From NCBI RefSeq assembly GCF_039519235.1, contig NZ_CP154351.1, positions 1,674,001 through 1,738,000 on the forward strand: a DNA stretch of 64,000 nt. The letters are read 5' to 3'. How positions within the stretch are numbered: the stretch's first letter is position 1; every line of letters begins with the position of its first letter. Origin of the DNA: Micrococcus sp. 2A. GTDB taxonomy: Bacteria > Actinomycetota > Actinomycetes > Actinomycetales > Micrococcaceae. A program made the position numbers and the translations under genes. The notes below the pieces were generated by a model. The model was not told the DNA's origin. It was given only the letters and a program-made list of their open reading frames with translations, and ran no database searches. Shown here piece after piece: positions 17,879 through 26,929 of the stretch.

Positions 17879-18604
17879 ATGAACTCTGGCACTGGCACTG
17901 GGACTGACACTGGGACTGGTCCGGCGGCCGGCCGGGTGTTGGTGGTCGATGACGAGAAGCCGCTGGCGCGCATGGTGGCCACCTACCTGGAGCGGGCCGG
18001 CTACGAGGTGGCCCTCACCCACACCGGCCCGGCCGCAGTGCAGGCCGCCCGGGTTCACGAGCCCGACGTGATGGTCCTGGACCTGGGCCTGCCCGGGCTG
18101 GACGGGATCGAGGTGTGCCGGCGGGTGCGGGCCTTCTCCGAGTGCTATGTGCTGATGCTCACCGCCCGCGGCGATGAGCACCACCGGTTGGAGGGATTGG
18201 CGGTGGGGGCCGATGACTACATCACCAAACCCTTCAGCGTCCGGGAGCTGGTCGCCCGGGTGGGGGCGGTCATGCGCCGGCCGCGCACAACGGTGTCAGC
18301 CCCCGAACCGGAACGGGTCTGCGGTGACCTGGTCATCGACCTGGCCGCCCACGAGGCCCGCGTGTCGGGCCAGGTGGTGCAACTAACGCGCACGGAGTTC
18401 GACCTGCTGGCCGCCTTGTCGGGGCGCCCGCACCAGGCCGTCTCCCGGCGCCAGATGATCGATATCGTCTGGGACCCGGCCTGGGTGGGCGATGAACGGC
18501 TCGTGGACGTGCACATCAAGAACCTGCGCCGCAAGCTCGACGCGGACCCGGCCCGCTATATCGACACCGTCCGCGGGGTCGGCTACCGGATGGCGGAGCA
18601 ATGA
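17879..18604 (+). CDS. OmpR-family response regulator
   Basis: A 241-residue two-domain regulator. The receiver has the acidic pair VVDDE, phospho-acceptor Asp68 in MVLDLGLPGLDG, and the Lys of ITKPFSVREL. The C-terminal winged helix ends VDVHIKNLRRKLD and DTVRGVGYRM. A Gly/Thr repeat (TGTGTDTGTG) precedes the receiver. The stop overlaps the kinase start by 4 bp. Position between copper-type genes suggests control of the metal response, by analogy with CopRS/CusRS; the true signal is inferred. Confidence 0.9.
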   Translation: MNSGTGTGTDTGTGPAAGRVLVVDDEKPLARMVATYLERAGYEVALTHTGPAAVQAARVHEPDVMVLDLGLPGLDGIEVCRRVRAFSECYVLMLTARGDEHHRLEGLAVGADDYITKPFSVRELVARVGAVMRRPRTTVSAPEPERVCGDLVIDLAAHEARVSGQVVQLTRTEFDLLAALSGRPHQAVSRRQMIDIVWDPAWVGDERLVDVHIKNLRRKLDADPARYIDTVRGVGYRMAEQ

Positions 18605-19770
18605 CCGGCCGGCGGCGCTACCAAGGATTAGCGGCCCGGTTCTTTTTCGCCCAGCTGCTGGTGGTGGGGGCCAGCGTGCTGGCCGCGGTGGTGGTGGCCT
18701 CCCTGGCCGGCCCACCACTGTTCCACGAGCACCTGGAACAGGCCGGGGCCGGACACGATGCAGCCCAGGTGCTGCACGTGGAGCAGGCCTACCGGGACGC
18801 CAACTTCTGGACCCTGGGCGTGGCCCTGGCCACGGCCTTGATCTGTTGTCTGGCATTGACCTGGCATGTCGCCCGCCGGATCCAGAGTCCGATCAACGCC
18901 CTGACCCAGGCGGCCAAGGCCATGGCCGGTGGACGGTACGACACCCGCGTGCCGGCCATGGGCGCCGGCACCGAGGTGGAGGAGCTGGCAGGGTCTTTCA
19001 ACACCATGGCCGCACGGCTTCAGCGCACCGAGGACACCCGTCGACGGATGCTCTCGGACCTGGCCCACGAGCTGCGCACCCCCGTCTCCGTGCTGACCGT
19101 CTACCACGAGGCCCTGCAAGACGGGGTGTCCCACTGGGACGAGCCCACCGGTGAGCTGATGGGCGAGCAGCTGGCCCGGTTGACCCGGCTGGTGGAGGAC
19201 ATCAACGACGTCTCCCGCGCCGAGGAGGGCCGGATCGAACTGGACCGCAGCCCCCAAGGGGTCAGCGGGCTGCTGCATGCCGCGACCGAGGCCCACAAGG
19301 AGGCCTACGCCACCAAGGGCGTGGCCCTGACCATGGACGCCGATCCGGGCCTGGCCGTGGACGTGGACCGCCAGCGCATGGGCCAGGTCCTGGGCAACCT
19401 GCTCACCAACGCCCTGCGCCACACCCCGGCCGGGGGCCGGGTCACCCTCGAGGCCCGACAAAGCCCGTCCGGGGTCACGCTCAGCGTCACCGACACCGGG
19501 GAGGGGATCTCTCCCGAGCACCTGCCGCACGTCTTCGAACGCTTCTACCGCGGGGACACCGCCCGCGACCGTGACCACGGCGGCTCCGGGGTCGGCCTGG
19601 CCATCTCCCGAGCTCTCATCCAGGCCCACGGCGGCACCCTGAGCGCCACCTCCACCACGGACGGGGCGACGTTCACCATCGACCTGCCCACCAAGCAGCC
19701 CCCCGACCAGCCCACCTACCGGCGCACCCGTTTATCCACCGTGAACACCGGCGCTCCACCCCTTGAATAA
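18601..19770 (+). CDS. Sensor histidine kinase
   Basis: A 389-residue membrane kinase. Membrane segments lie at about residues 12-36 and 70-90, flanking a very short (~30 residue) extracytoplasmic loop with several His (FHEHLEQAGAGHDAAQVLHV). HAMP follows, then the HisKA box with His156 (LSDLAHELRTPV) and the ATPase boxes NLLTNALRHTP, DTGEGISPEHLP and GSGVGLAIS. The His-bearing loop could bind metal, consistent with the neighbours, but this is not shown. The stop codon lies at the CsoR-type operator. Confidence 0.9.
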   Translation: MTGRRRYQGLAARFFFAQLLVVGASVLAAVVVASLAGPPLFHEHLEQAGAGHDAAQVLHVEQAYRDANFWTLGVALATALICCLALTWHVARRIQSPINALTQAAKAMAGGRYDTRVPAMGAGTEVEELAGSFNTMAARLQRTEDTRRRMLSDLAHELRTPVSVLTVYHEALQDGVSHWDEPTGELMGEQLARLTRLVEDINDVSRAEEGRIELDRSPQGVSGLLHAATEAHKEAYATKGVALTMDADPGLAVDVDRQRMGQVLGNLLTNALRHTPAGGRVTLEARQSPSGVTLSVTDTGEGISPEHLPHVFERFYRGDTARDRDHGGSGVGLAISRALIQAHGGTLSATSTTDGATFTIDLPTKQPPDQPTYRRTRLSTVNTGAPPLE

Positions 19771-19786
19771 TACCCCCGGGGGGTAT
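19770..19786 (+). promoter_or_regulatory. CsoR-type copper operator
   Basis: ATACCCCCGGGGGGTAT is a near-perfect GC-centred palindrome matching the operator type of the copper-sensing repressor CsoR in actinobacteria. It lies 56 bp before the HMA protein gene, where a promoter would be. No csoR gene is in this window, so the repressor must act from elsewhere if the site is used. Confidence 0.75.
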
Positions 19787-19841
19787 ATACCAAGAGGAGA
19801 GGCGCCGTCCGGCGCCGCCCTCAGACCTGAAGGAGACCGTC

Positions 19842-20171
19842 ATGACCGAATCCGCCCGCACCCCGCTGCCGGGGGCCACCAACGGCTGCTCGTGCTGCGC
19901 CCCAGCCGCCGACGCCACCGCCCCCGCCGGGCGCCAGAGTGCCGACTCAACCGGGACGAGCGCCGGCGACGCGACCTACCAGGTGGAGGGCATGACCTAC
20001 GGACACTGCGTGGGCTCCGTCACCGAGGCCGTGAGCGCCCTGGACGGGGTGGACGATGTCCGGGTCGAACTGGTCGCCGGCGGGGCCTCCCCCGTCACCG
20101 TGACCGGGCCCGCCTCCGCGGACTCCGTGCGGACGGCCATCGAAGCGGCCGGCTACCGCGTCCGGATCTAA
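19842..20171 (+). CDS. HMA-domain metal-binding protein with altered CxxC
   Basis: A 109-residue protein. The N-terminus has a Cys cluster (NGCSCCAP, Cys16, 18, 19), and the C-terminal half is a heavy-metal-associated ferredoxin-like domain. The binding loop reads GMTYGHCVGSV: the first Cys of the usual MTCGHC is Tyr53 (TAC), leaving only Cys56. The start is supported by GAAGGAG. It lies downstream of the CsoR-type operator and before the ATPase, as copper chaperones do. With one loop Cys missing, normal bidentate Cu(I) transfer is doubtful unless the N-terminal cysteines help. Confidence 0.85.
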   Translation: MTESARTPLPGATNGCSCCAPAADATAPAGRQSADSTGTSAGDATYQVEGMTYGHCVGSVTEAVSALDGVDDVRVELVAGGASPVTVTGPASADSVRTAIEAAGYRVRI

Positions 20172-20246
20172 CCGACACATCCCCTCGAGGTCGGCGCCCC
20201 ACCGCCGAGCCGGTCGCCGAACAGACCGCCGAGCAGAAGGAACACC

Positions 20247-22487
20247 ATGAGCACCCCGCACCACCACGATCACCCCACCGACCAGACCGCCGAACACCCA
20301 GACCCGAACCCCCACGCCGGCCACGCCAACCACACCGACCATGCCGCCCACCACCCCGCGGACGCGGCCACCCACGGGCAGGCCATGCCCCAGGGCCACG
20401 CCCACTCGGCCCTGGACGAGGAGCACCAGGTCCATGACCACGGCAAGCACGCCGGGCATTCCACCGCGATGTTCAAGAACCGGTTCTGGGTCTCGCTGGT
20501 GCTGTCACTCCCGGTGGTGTTCTTCAGCCACATGGTCGGACAACTGCTGGGCTACCACGTCCCTGAGTTCCCCGGTTCGGCGTGGATCGCCCCGGTGCTG
20601 GGCACCGTGATCTACCTCTACGGCGGCGCCCCCTTCCTCAAGGGCGGACTCACCGAGGTGCGCTCCCGCCAGCCGGGGATGATGCTGCTGATCGCGATGG
20701 CCATCACCGTGGCCTTCGTCGCCTCCTGGATCACCTCCCTGGGCATCGGGGACCTGATGCTGGACTTCTGGTGGGAACTGGCCCTGCTGGTGACCATCAT
20801 GCTGCTCGGGCACTGGATGGAGATGCGCGCCCTCGGCGCGGCATCCTCCGCCCTGGACGCCCTGGCCGCGCTGCTGCCGGAGAAGGCCGAGAAGATCGTG
20901 GACGGAGACACCGTGACCGTGCCCGTCGGCGAGCTGGCGGTCGGGGACACCGTGTTGGTGCGCTCCGGGGCCCGCGTGCCGGCCGACGGGACCATCCTGG
21001 AAGGCGCCGCGGAGTTCGACGAGTCGATGATCACCGGCGAATCCCGGGCCGTGGCCCGCACCGTCGGGGAGCGGGTGGTGGCCGGGACCGTGGCCACCGA
21101 CAACACCGTGCGGGTGCGCATCGAGGCCGTCGGCGCCGACACCGCTCTGGCCGGGATCCAGCGGATGGTCGCCGACGCCCAGGAGTCCTCCTCCCGGGCC
21201 CAGGCGTTGGCGGACCGGGCCGCCGCGTTGCTGTTCTGGTTCGCCCTGGGGGCGGCGATCATCACCGCGATCGTGTGGACCGTGATCGGTCAGCCCACCG
21301 ATGCGGTCACCCGCACCGTGACCGTGCTGGTGATCGCCTGCCCGCACGCCCTGGGCCTGGCCATCCCGCTGGTGATCGCGATCTCCACCGAACGCGCCGC
21401 CAAGGCCGGGCTGCTGATCAAGGACCGGATGGCCCTGGAGAAGATGCGGACCATCGACGTGGTGCTCTTTGACAAGACCGGCACCCTGACCGAGGGCGCC
21501 CACGCCGTCACCGGTGTCGCCGCGGCGCCCGGCATTTCCGAGGCCGAGCTGTTGGCCTACGCCGCCGCGGCCGAGGCCGACAGCGAGCACCCGGTGGCCC
21601 GGGCCATCGTCACCGCCGCCACCAGTCATGCCGAGGCCGCCCGGTTGGGCCTGCGCGGCACCGGATTCCAGGCCGCCACCGGCCGCGGGGTCACGGCCAC
21701 CGTGGCCGGGGCCGAGGTCCTCGTCGGCGGGCCGAACATGCTGCGCGAGCTCACCCTGGACACCCCCGAGGCACTGGCCGCCGATGTCCGGGCCTGGACG
21801 GATCGGGGGGCCGGGGTGCTGCATGTGGTCCGCGACGGGTCCGTTATCGGCGCGGTCGCCGTGGAGGACAAGATCCGCCCCGAGTCCCGGGCCGCCGTGG
21901 CCGCCCTGCACGCCCGGGGGGTCAAGGTCGCGATGATCACCGGCGACGCCCGCCAGGTCGCCGAGGCCGTGGCGCGGGATCTGGGCATCGACGAGGTCTT
22001 CGCCGAGGTCCTTCCCCAGGACAAGGACACCAAGGTCACCGAACTGCAGGCCCGGGGCCTGTCCGTGGCCATGGTCGGGGACGGCGTGAACGACGCCCCG
22101 GCCCTGGCCCGGGCCGAGGTCGGCATCGCCATCGGCGCCGGCACCGACGTGGCCATGGAATCGGCCGGCGTGGTGCTGGCCGGCAATGACCCCCGTGCCG
22201 TGCTATCCATGATCCACCTGTCCAAGGCCAGTTACACCAAGATGATCCAGAACCTGGTCTGGGCCACCGGATACAACGTGCTCGCCGTCCCGCTGGCCGC
22301 CGGCGTGCTGGCCCCGATCGGCTTCGTGCTCTCCCCCGCGGTGGGCGCGATCCTGATGTCCGTCTCCACCATCGTGGTGGCCCTCAACGCCCAGCTGCTG
22401 CGCCGCACCGACCTGGACCCGGAGCACCTGGCTCCTCTCGAGCACCCCCGGTCGCAGGCTGCCCTTCAGCCGGCTGCGGTTTCCTGA
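20247..22487 (+). CDS. copB: CopB-type copper/heavy-metal P-type ATPase
   Basis: A 746-residue P1B ATPase. The first ~70 residues are His-rich (HHHDHP and many spaced His), as in CopB proteins. The membrane motif is IACPHALGLAIPL, i.e. CPH rather than CPC, marking the P1B-3/CopB class. The phosphorylation site is LFDKTGTLTEG, the actuator loop ITGES, the hinge MVGDGVNDAPAL, and the HP motif lies in SEHPVARAI. It should export copper or silver. It follows the HMA gene by 75 bp with a GAAGGA ribosome site, and probably shares the operator at 19770. Confidence 0.93.
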   Translation: MSTPHHHDHPTDQTAEHPDPNPHAGHANHTDHAAHHPADAATHGQAMPQGHAHSALDEEHQVHDHGKHAGHSTAMFKNRFWVSLVLSLPVVFFSHMVGQLLGYHVPEFPGSAWIAPVLGTVIYLYGGAPFLKGGLTEVRSRQPGMMLLIAMAITVAFVASWITSLGIGDLMLDFWWELALLVTIMLLGHWMEMRALGAASSALDALAALLPEKAEKIVDGDTVTVPVGELAVGDTVLVRSGARVPADGTILEGAAEFDESMITGESRAVARTVGERVVAGTVATDNTVRVRIEAVGADTALAGIQRMVADAQESSSRAQALADRAAALLFWFALGAAIITAIVWTVIGQPTDAVTRTVTVLVIACPHALGLAIPLVIAISTERAAKAGLLIKDRMALEKMRTIDVVLFDKTGTLTEGAHAVTGVAAAPGISEAELLAYAAAAEADSEHPVARAIVTAATSHAEAARLGLRGTGFQAATGRGVTATVAGAEVLVGGPNMLRELTLDTPEALAADVRAWTDRGAGVLHVVRDGSVIGAVAVEDKIRPESRAAVAALHARGVKVAMITGDARQVAEAVARDLGIDEVFAEVLPQDKDTKVTELQARGLSVAMVGDGVNDAPALARAEVGIAIGAGTDVAMESAGVVLAGNDPRAVLSMIHLSKASYTKMIQNLVWATGYNVLAVPLAAGVLAPIGFVLSPAVGAILMSVSTIVVALNAQLLRRTDLDPEHLAPLEHPRSQAALQPAAVS

Positions 22488-22546
22488 TCTCGCCCCTTGG
22501 CGTGAACCCTGATGTGAACCCTCAACCCACCATGAAAGGACCCACC

Positions 22547-23257
22547 ATGAAACGCACCATGACGCTGACCGCCCTGACCCTGGCCTCCGCCCTGACCTTG
22601 ACCGCCTGCGGCACCGGGGCCCAGGACGAGAACGCCGGCGCTGAGGCCTCGGCCACCGCGACCGGCTCCGCCCCCGCCGCCACCCCTGCGGCCACGGACA
22701 CCGCGACACCGTCCGCCACGGAATCGGCTACTAGCTCGGCCACCGGTTCGGCCGAGGAGGTCTCCGCCGAGCACAATGACGCGGACGTGATGTTCGCTCA
22801 GATGATGATCCCGCATCACCAGCAGGCGGTGGAGATGAGCGAGATGCTGCTGGCCAAGGATGAGATCCCGGCCGAGGTGGCCGAGTTCGCCCAGAAGGTC
22901 ATCGACGCCCAGGGCCCGGAGATCGAGCGCATGAACGCCATGCTCACCGCCTGGGGTGAAGACCCCGTGGACATGGGAGACATGGGCGGTATGGAGGGCA
23001 TGGACCACGGCGGGATGTCCGGGATGATGTCCGAGGAGGACATGGCCGCCCTGGAGCAGGCCCAGGGCACCGAGGCCGCCCGGTTGTACCTGGAGCAGAT
23101 GACCGCCCACCACCAGGGCGCCATCGAGATGGCCCAGGACGAGGTCGAGGGCGGGCAGACCCCGCAGGCCGTGGCCCTGGCCGAAAAGGTCGTCGCGGAC
23201 CAGCAGGCCGAGATCACCGAGATGGAACAGATGCTTCAGGAGCTGCCCGCGACCTGA
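22547..23257 (+). CDS. DUF305 lipoprotein of the copper cluster
   Basis: A 236-residue secreted protein with a signal peptide and lipobox (SALTLTACG), then an Ala/Thr/Ser-rich linker and a DUF305 ferritin-like helical domain. The paired metal-ligand motifs MMIPHHQQAVEM and MTAHHQGAIEMA are both present, with a Met/Asp/Gly-rich loop between (MGDMGGMEGMDHGGMSGMM) that could bind Cu. The ATG at 22547 is chosen for the AAAGGA 8 nt before it. It is the last gene of the metal operon and is followed by a stem-loop. Confidence 0.88.
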   Translation: MKRTMTLTALTLASALTLTACGTGAQDENAGAEASATATGSAPAATPAATDTATPSATESATSSATGSAEEVSAEHNDADVMFAQMMIPHHQQAVEMSEMLLAKDEIPAEVAEFAQKVIDAQGPEIERMNAMLTAWGEDPVDMGDMGGMEGMDHGGMSGMMSEEDMAALEQAQGTEAARLYLEQMTAHHQGAIEMAQDEVEGGQTPQAVALAEKVVADQQAEITEMEQMLQELPAT

Positions 23258-23279
23258 CCGGCATCGCCGCACCACAATC

Positions 23280-23316
23280 CCAAGGAGGGCCCGTTCGGTG
23301 GACGGGCCGTCCTTGG
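23280..23316 (+). terminator. Stem-loop terminator after the copper operon
   Basis: 15-bp arms with one mismatch (CCAAGGAGGGCCCGT and its complement) enclose the 7-nt loop TCGGTGG, 22 bp after the DUF305 stop. There is no long T-run, as is common in high-GC actinobacteria. Confidence 0.65.
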
Positions 23317-23432
23317 AGGTGTGGTGCCGTCAGCGGATGATGGGCCGCCCTGGGTGAGGCCGGCCCCTGCTTCGACGACAGGAGGGCCATCCCTTAGGGC
23401 GGGTCTGCCGTGAGTTTGGTTGACACGAGTTA

Positions 23433-24315
23433 TCAGGCGGCGGCAGCCGCCTGGACTGATTGAACCATCTCGAACTCGACGGGGGTGAGTCTCCCGAGAC
23501 GGGCCTGCCTACGACGCCGGTGATAGGTCCGCTCGATCCAGCTCACGATCGAGAGCCGGAGCTGGGCAAAGGACTGCCAGCGACGCCGGTCCAGCACGTT
23601 CTTCTGCAACAGCGCGAAGAAGGATTCCATCGCCGCGTTGTCCCCAGCAGCACCGACCCGGCCCATCGACCCGACCAAGCCGTTGACCCGCAGCGTCTCC
23701 ACGAATCGCCTGGCCCGAAAGTGCGACCCACGATCCGAATGCACCCGGCAGCCCTGGACTCCGGCCTTGCCTCCGCGCCGGGCCAGAGCCATCTGCAGGG
23801 CGTCCACGGCCAGCTTCGAACTCATCCGCCGGTCGATCGAGTAGCCCACGATCCGGTTCGAGAGCACGTCCGTGACCGCGCAGAGATAGAGCTTGCAAGT
23901 CCCCGGCCCAATGCTCTGAGATGTCCGTGAGCCACAACTGGTTCGGCTTCTCAGCGCGGAACTCACGACGAACCAGATCATCATGAACGGCAGGGCCAGG
24001 ACGCTTGCCCGAGCCGCGACGGAACCAGTGGCAGCAGCGGACCTTCACGAGCCGACAGGCCTTCAACACCTGATGGTCCGATACGGACAAGCCACGGCCG
24101 CGGAGCTTCTCAGCCAGGAACCGGTATCCGAACTCCGGGTCATCAGCATGGGCATCGAGGACGGCATTGGCGGCATGCGCGTCGGACCATTCCCGCGCGC
24201 TGACAGGTTCGGCCAGCCACTGGTAGTAGGCCTGACGGGAGAACCCGAGGACCCGGCAGGAGAGTTTCACGGGGATCCCGTCGCGGGCCAGGTCCTTCAC
24301 GACGGGATAGGTCAT
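23433..24315 (-). pseudogene. IS3-family transposase OrfB with a frameshift (copy C)
   Basis: All three catalytic residues can be found (LTDISEH, HSDRGSHFRA, AAMESFFALLQKN), but not in one frame. After HWAGD the sequence reads GACTTGCAAG where copy A has GATTCCAAG, one extra base near 23899, which moves the rest out of frame. The 3' part is otherwise full length, to SVQAAAAA. Without recoding this copy is dead. Confidence 0.88.
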
Positions 24316-24611
24316 TTCGGGGACTGGCCCAATTTCAGGTTCGCCTGCGACAGATACGCGGCGGCGCGGCGTAAGACCTCGTTCTCCATCTCCAATTCAC
24401 GGTTGCGGCGCTTGAGCGCCTTCAGCTCCTCGTTCTCAGCCTTGGTGACGCCGGGCCGGATCCCGGCCTCGACATCGTCCTGGGCCAGCCAGCGACGCAG
24501 GCAGGAGGCGGTGACTCCGAAGTCCTTCGCGACCTGCGCGATCGGAATCTGACCCTTACGGGCGATCGCGACCACGTCCTGGCGGAACTCTCGGGGGTAT
24601 GCAGCGGGCAT
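24312..24611 (-). CDS. IS3-family transposase OrfA (copy C)
   Basis: A 99-residue OrfA, about 93% identical to that of copy A by eye (AQVAKDFGVTASCLRRWL), with the same leucine zipper. It overlaps orfB by 4 bp. Because OrfB is frameshifted, only OrfA is expected. Confidence 0.92.
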   Translation of the reverse strand: MPAAYPREFRQDVVAIARKGQIPIAQVAKDFGVTASCLRRWLAQDDVEAGIRPGVTKAENEELKALKRRNRELEMENEVLRRAAAYLSQANLKLGQSPK

Positions 24612-24679
24612 GGGGACGTCCTTCCAGCAGTCCCTCCCGGGACCACAGATCAGATGTCAACCAAACTCACGGCAGACCC

Positions 24680-25667
24680 ATCTGTCCACGCGTGGGGTGA
24701 ACCAGCGGCCGGTCTCGAACGGCTCGTTGGGCAGGGGCGCGAGGAGTGGCTGCTCGGTGGCGAAGTGGTCCCCGACGGTGCGGGCGCGGGATCCGATCCG
24801 CCGAGTGTCGTCGGCGTCGTCCCAGGCGTCGACCATGGCGTTGAGTTCGGCGATGGAGTCGACTTCTGGGATGGGTACGAGGTGGTTGCGGCGGAACCAG
24901 CCGATCTGCCCCTCGACTCCGTCCTTCTCGTGCGCACCTTGGATGCCGGGCTGGCAGTAGAAGGCCTCGATGCCGTAGTGGGAGCGGAACGCGGTCCACC
25001 TGTCTGCCTCGACTCGCTGGCGGGAGAACCCGATCACGCCGGCGACGGCGGCCTTGAGGTTGTCGTAGCGGACCTTCCCGGCCGGGACGCCCCCTAGAAC
25101 CCGAAACGCGTGCGCATGACCCTCGAAGAAGGCTTCCTGCCCGGCGGACGTACTGATGCGATGCACGGCCTTGCCGGAGTGGGACAGCCGCAGGCTGAAC
25201 AATGTGCAGGTGACGAGTTCGCCACGGAGCCGGATCGCGACCTCGCCGAAGTCGACCTCGGCCTCGCGGCCGGGCAGGTGCTCCTGCGGGATGAAGGTGT
25301 TCGCGGGTTCCCGACCCGCTTCGACCCGGATCTCCCGGCCTCGGGTAGCGACGTACTCGCGCACCATCCAGTACGACACATCGGTGGCGTGGTGCTCATC
25401 CAGGAGCCGGTCGAAGATCCGCTTCGCGGTGTGCCGCTGCTTGCGGGGTGCGTCTAGGTCGGCACGCAGCCAGTCGTCGATGACTCCTCGGTATCGGTCC
25501 AGCCGTGACCCGCGCTTCGGGGGAGGCTTCCGCTCCTTCGGCCAGGCCGACTCCAGAGCGGCGACCACGGTCCGGTAGCCGACGCCGTGCTTGCGTTGCA
25601 GCGCACGATTCGAAATCCCCGCGCGGGCGTCGCGCCGAATCGCCGCGTACAGCTCGATTCGATTCAC
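24680..25667 (-). pseudogene. IS21-family transposase IstA, 3' end truncated
   Basis: The N-terminal ~330 residues of an IstA, normally ~400-520. It has an HTH region (SNRALQRKHGVGYRTVVAAL) and the catalytic residues EVDFGEVAI, RYDNLKAAV and KDGVEGQIGWFRRN. Coding stops at copy C, which replaced the rest of istA and all of istB, so the element is inactive. The left end of the IS21 element was not identified with confidence. Confidence 0.85.
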
Positions 25668-25670
25668 TGC

Positions 25671-25705
25671 CCGGCATCCGCTATGGCGGCTTCAGTGGAT
25701 GCCGG
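25671..25705. repeat. Perfect 9-bp inverted repeat between istA and DUF1697
   Basis: CCGGCATCC at 25671-25679 and GGATGCCGG at 25697-25705, separated by 17 bp. It overlaps the last codons of the DUF1697 gene and could serve as a terminator for that operon (no T-run) or mark the IS21 junction. Confidence 0.45.
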
Positions 25706-26222
25706 CCGAAATTGTCCCGAGAAGTCGCTGAATCGTCGCCAAGGTCCGCGTCGTGACCGGCACGGACAGCAGTTGCTCGAGGCCCCCGGTGACGTTGCCT
25801 GCGGTCTGGCGCGGCTTCCAGCAGACGCTGTGGGCGTAGTCGGGCTCCAGGGCGCGGATCTCTACGAGACCATCTGGGCTGCGGAACGGCAAGCGGACAG
25901 CCGGGAGCTGGCGCACGTCATAGAACGAAATCATCGAGCGGTAGACGCCTTCGCCGGGATCTACCGGAGGCACATCCTCGACCGCACTTCGAATCTGCTC
26001 CAGCGCCCGGATGACGACAGGTTGCTGATATCCCGTGGCCCGCAGTTTGAGGATCGCCTCGGCCGATGTCTTCTCCGGATCGATAGACTCGAAAGCGACC
26101 GTTCCGTTGCTTTGGAAGCTGCGGGCGGCCGCCGGACCGCCGAACGCGTCGACGAGCTCGTCACCAGTGGGACTGCCTGGGTGGCCGAGGTTGAGGTTGC
26201 GGAACAAGGCGACGGTGATCAT
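25692..26222 (-). CDS. DUF1697 family protein
   Basis: A 176-residue protein with the family's opening pattern (MITVALFRNLNLGHPGSP, TGDELVDAFG), an FQSNGTVAFES strand, and an ending near the usual ~180 residues. Its biochemical role is unknown. Its ATG overlaps the stop of the alpha/beta-hydrolase gene by 4 bp, making it the last gene of the MarR-controlled operon. Confidence 0.75.
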   Translation of the reverse strand: MITVALFRNLNLGHPGSPTGDELVDAFGGPAAARSFQSNGTVAFESIDPEKTSAEAILKLRATGYQQPVVIRALEQIRSAVEDVPPVDPGEGVYRSMISFYDVRQLPAVRLPFRSPDGLVEIRALEPDYAHSVCWKPRQTAGNVTGGLEQLLSVPVTTRTLATIQRLLGTISAGIH

Positions 26223-26929
26223 GAAGTGGCCAGCTCCACGATGACGCGCGCCGTCTCCGCCGGCCGGGTGATCATCGGCCAGTGGCCGGCATCGAGCGTG
26301 CGGTAGCTCCATCCGAGGTGCTCCGCCGACACCTCGACGGCTGGAGGGCTGGTCCGGAGGCAGCGGACGTAGGCTACGGGCACGCCCGCTGCGCTCAGCG
26401 GCTCGTTGATCGCAGGTTGCATGTAGGTGCCGATCGGCTGCGCGGTCAGGTGCTGCTGCATCCACGCGAAGTCGGCGTCGCCGATGCCGTTGCCCGGGTA
26501 GAGCTGGTCGAGCTGCTCTCGGGAGAACCACGGGATCGCCCCGTCGTTGGCGAGGCTCGTCATGAACGCGGCGACGTCGGCCCCCATCACGTCGAACCAC
26601 GACCTGCCCGGCTGCGGCAGAGCGGCGTCGATGAGGATGAGTCGGCGAATGCTGTGCGATCGTCTTTCGAGTACTGCCGCGGCGACGTAGCCAGCGAATG
26701 AGTGAGCGACGAGAGTGGCATCCGCCTGGTCCGTGAGGGATTCGTGGACGTCCTCGACCCAGTCATCCAGCCCGACGGCGGCCGCGGGCGTCGCGTCGTC
26801 ACCCGTCGTGCGCAGCTGCGGGGTCATGGTGTGGAATCCGTGGTCGTGCAGGATCGGTGTGACGCGTTCCCAGGCCCAAGGGCCAAGTCCGCTACCTCCG
26901 ATAAGGACGATGGGGCTGCTCGCGGTCAT
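26219..26929 (-). CDS. Alpha/beta-fold hydrolase
   Basis: A 236-residue hydrolase of the EstC/MenH-like small class. The oxyanion region is LIGGSGLGPWAWERV, the nucleophile elbow AHSFAGYVAAAV and the C-terminal catalytic His DAGHWPMITRP. The substrate is unknown. It overlaps the upstream epoxide-hydrolase gene by 4 bp and the downstream DUF1697 gene by 4 bp, a tight operon. Confidence 0.82.
   Translation of the reverse strand: MTASSPIVLIGGSGLGPWAWERVTPILHDHGFHTMTPQLRTTGDDATPAAAVGLDDWVEDVHESLTDQADATLVAHSFAGYVAAAVLERRSHSIRRLILIDAALPQPGRSWFDVMGADVAAFMTSLANDGAIPWFSREQLDQLYPGNGIGDADFAWMQQHLTAQPIGTYMQPAINEPLSAAGVPVAYVRCLRTSPPAVEVSAEHLGWSYRTLDAGHWPMITRPAETARVIVELATS

Larger units (their letters stand above)
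23401..24679 (-). mobile_element. IS3-family element, copy C (1279 bp)
   Basis: A complete element by ends: the same 25-bp inverted repeat as copy A occurs at 23401-23425 and, inverted, at 24655-24679. It is oriented opposite to copy A. It lies against a truncated istA on its right side and no target duplication is seen, so the right junction probably arose by deletion. Confidence 0.92.
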
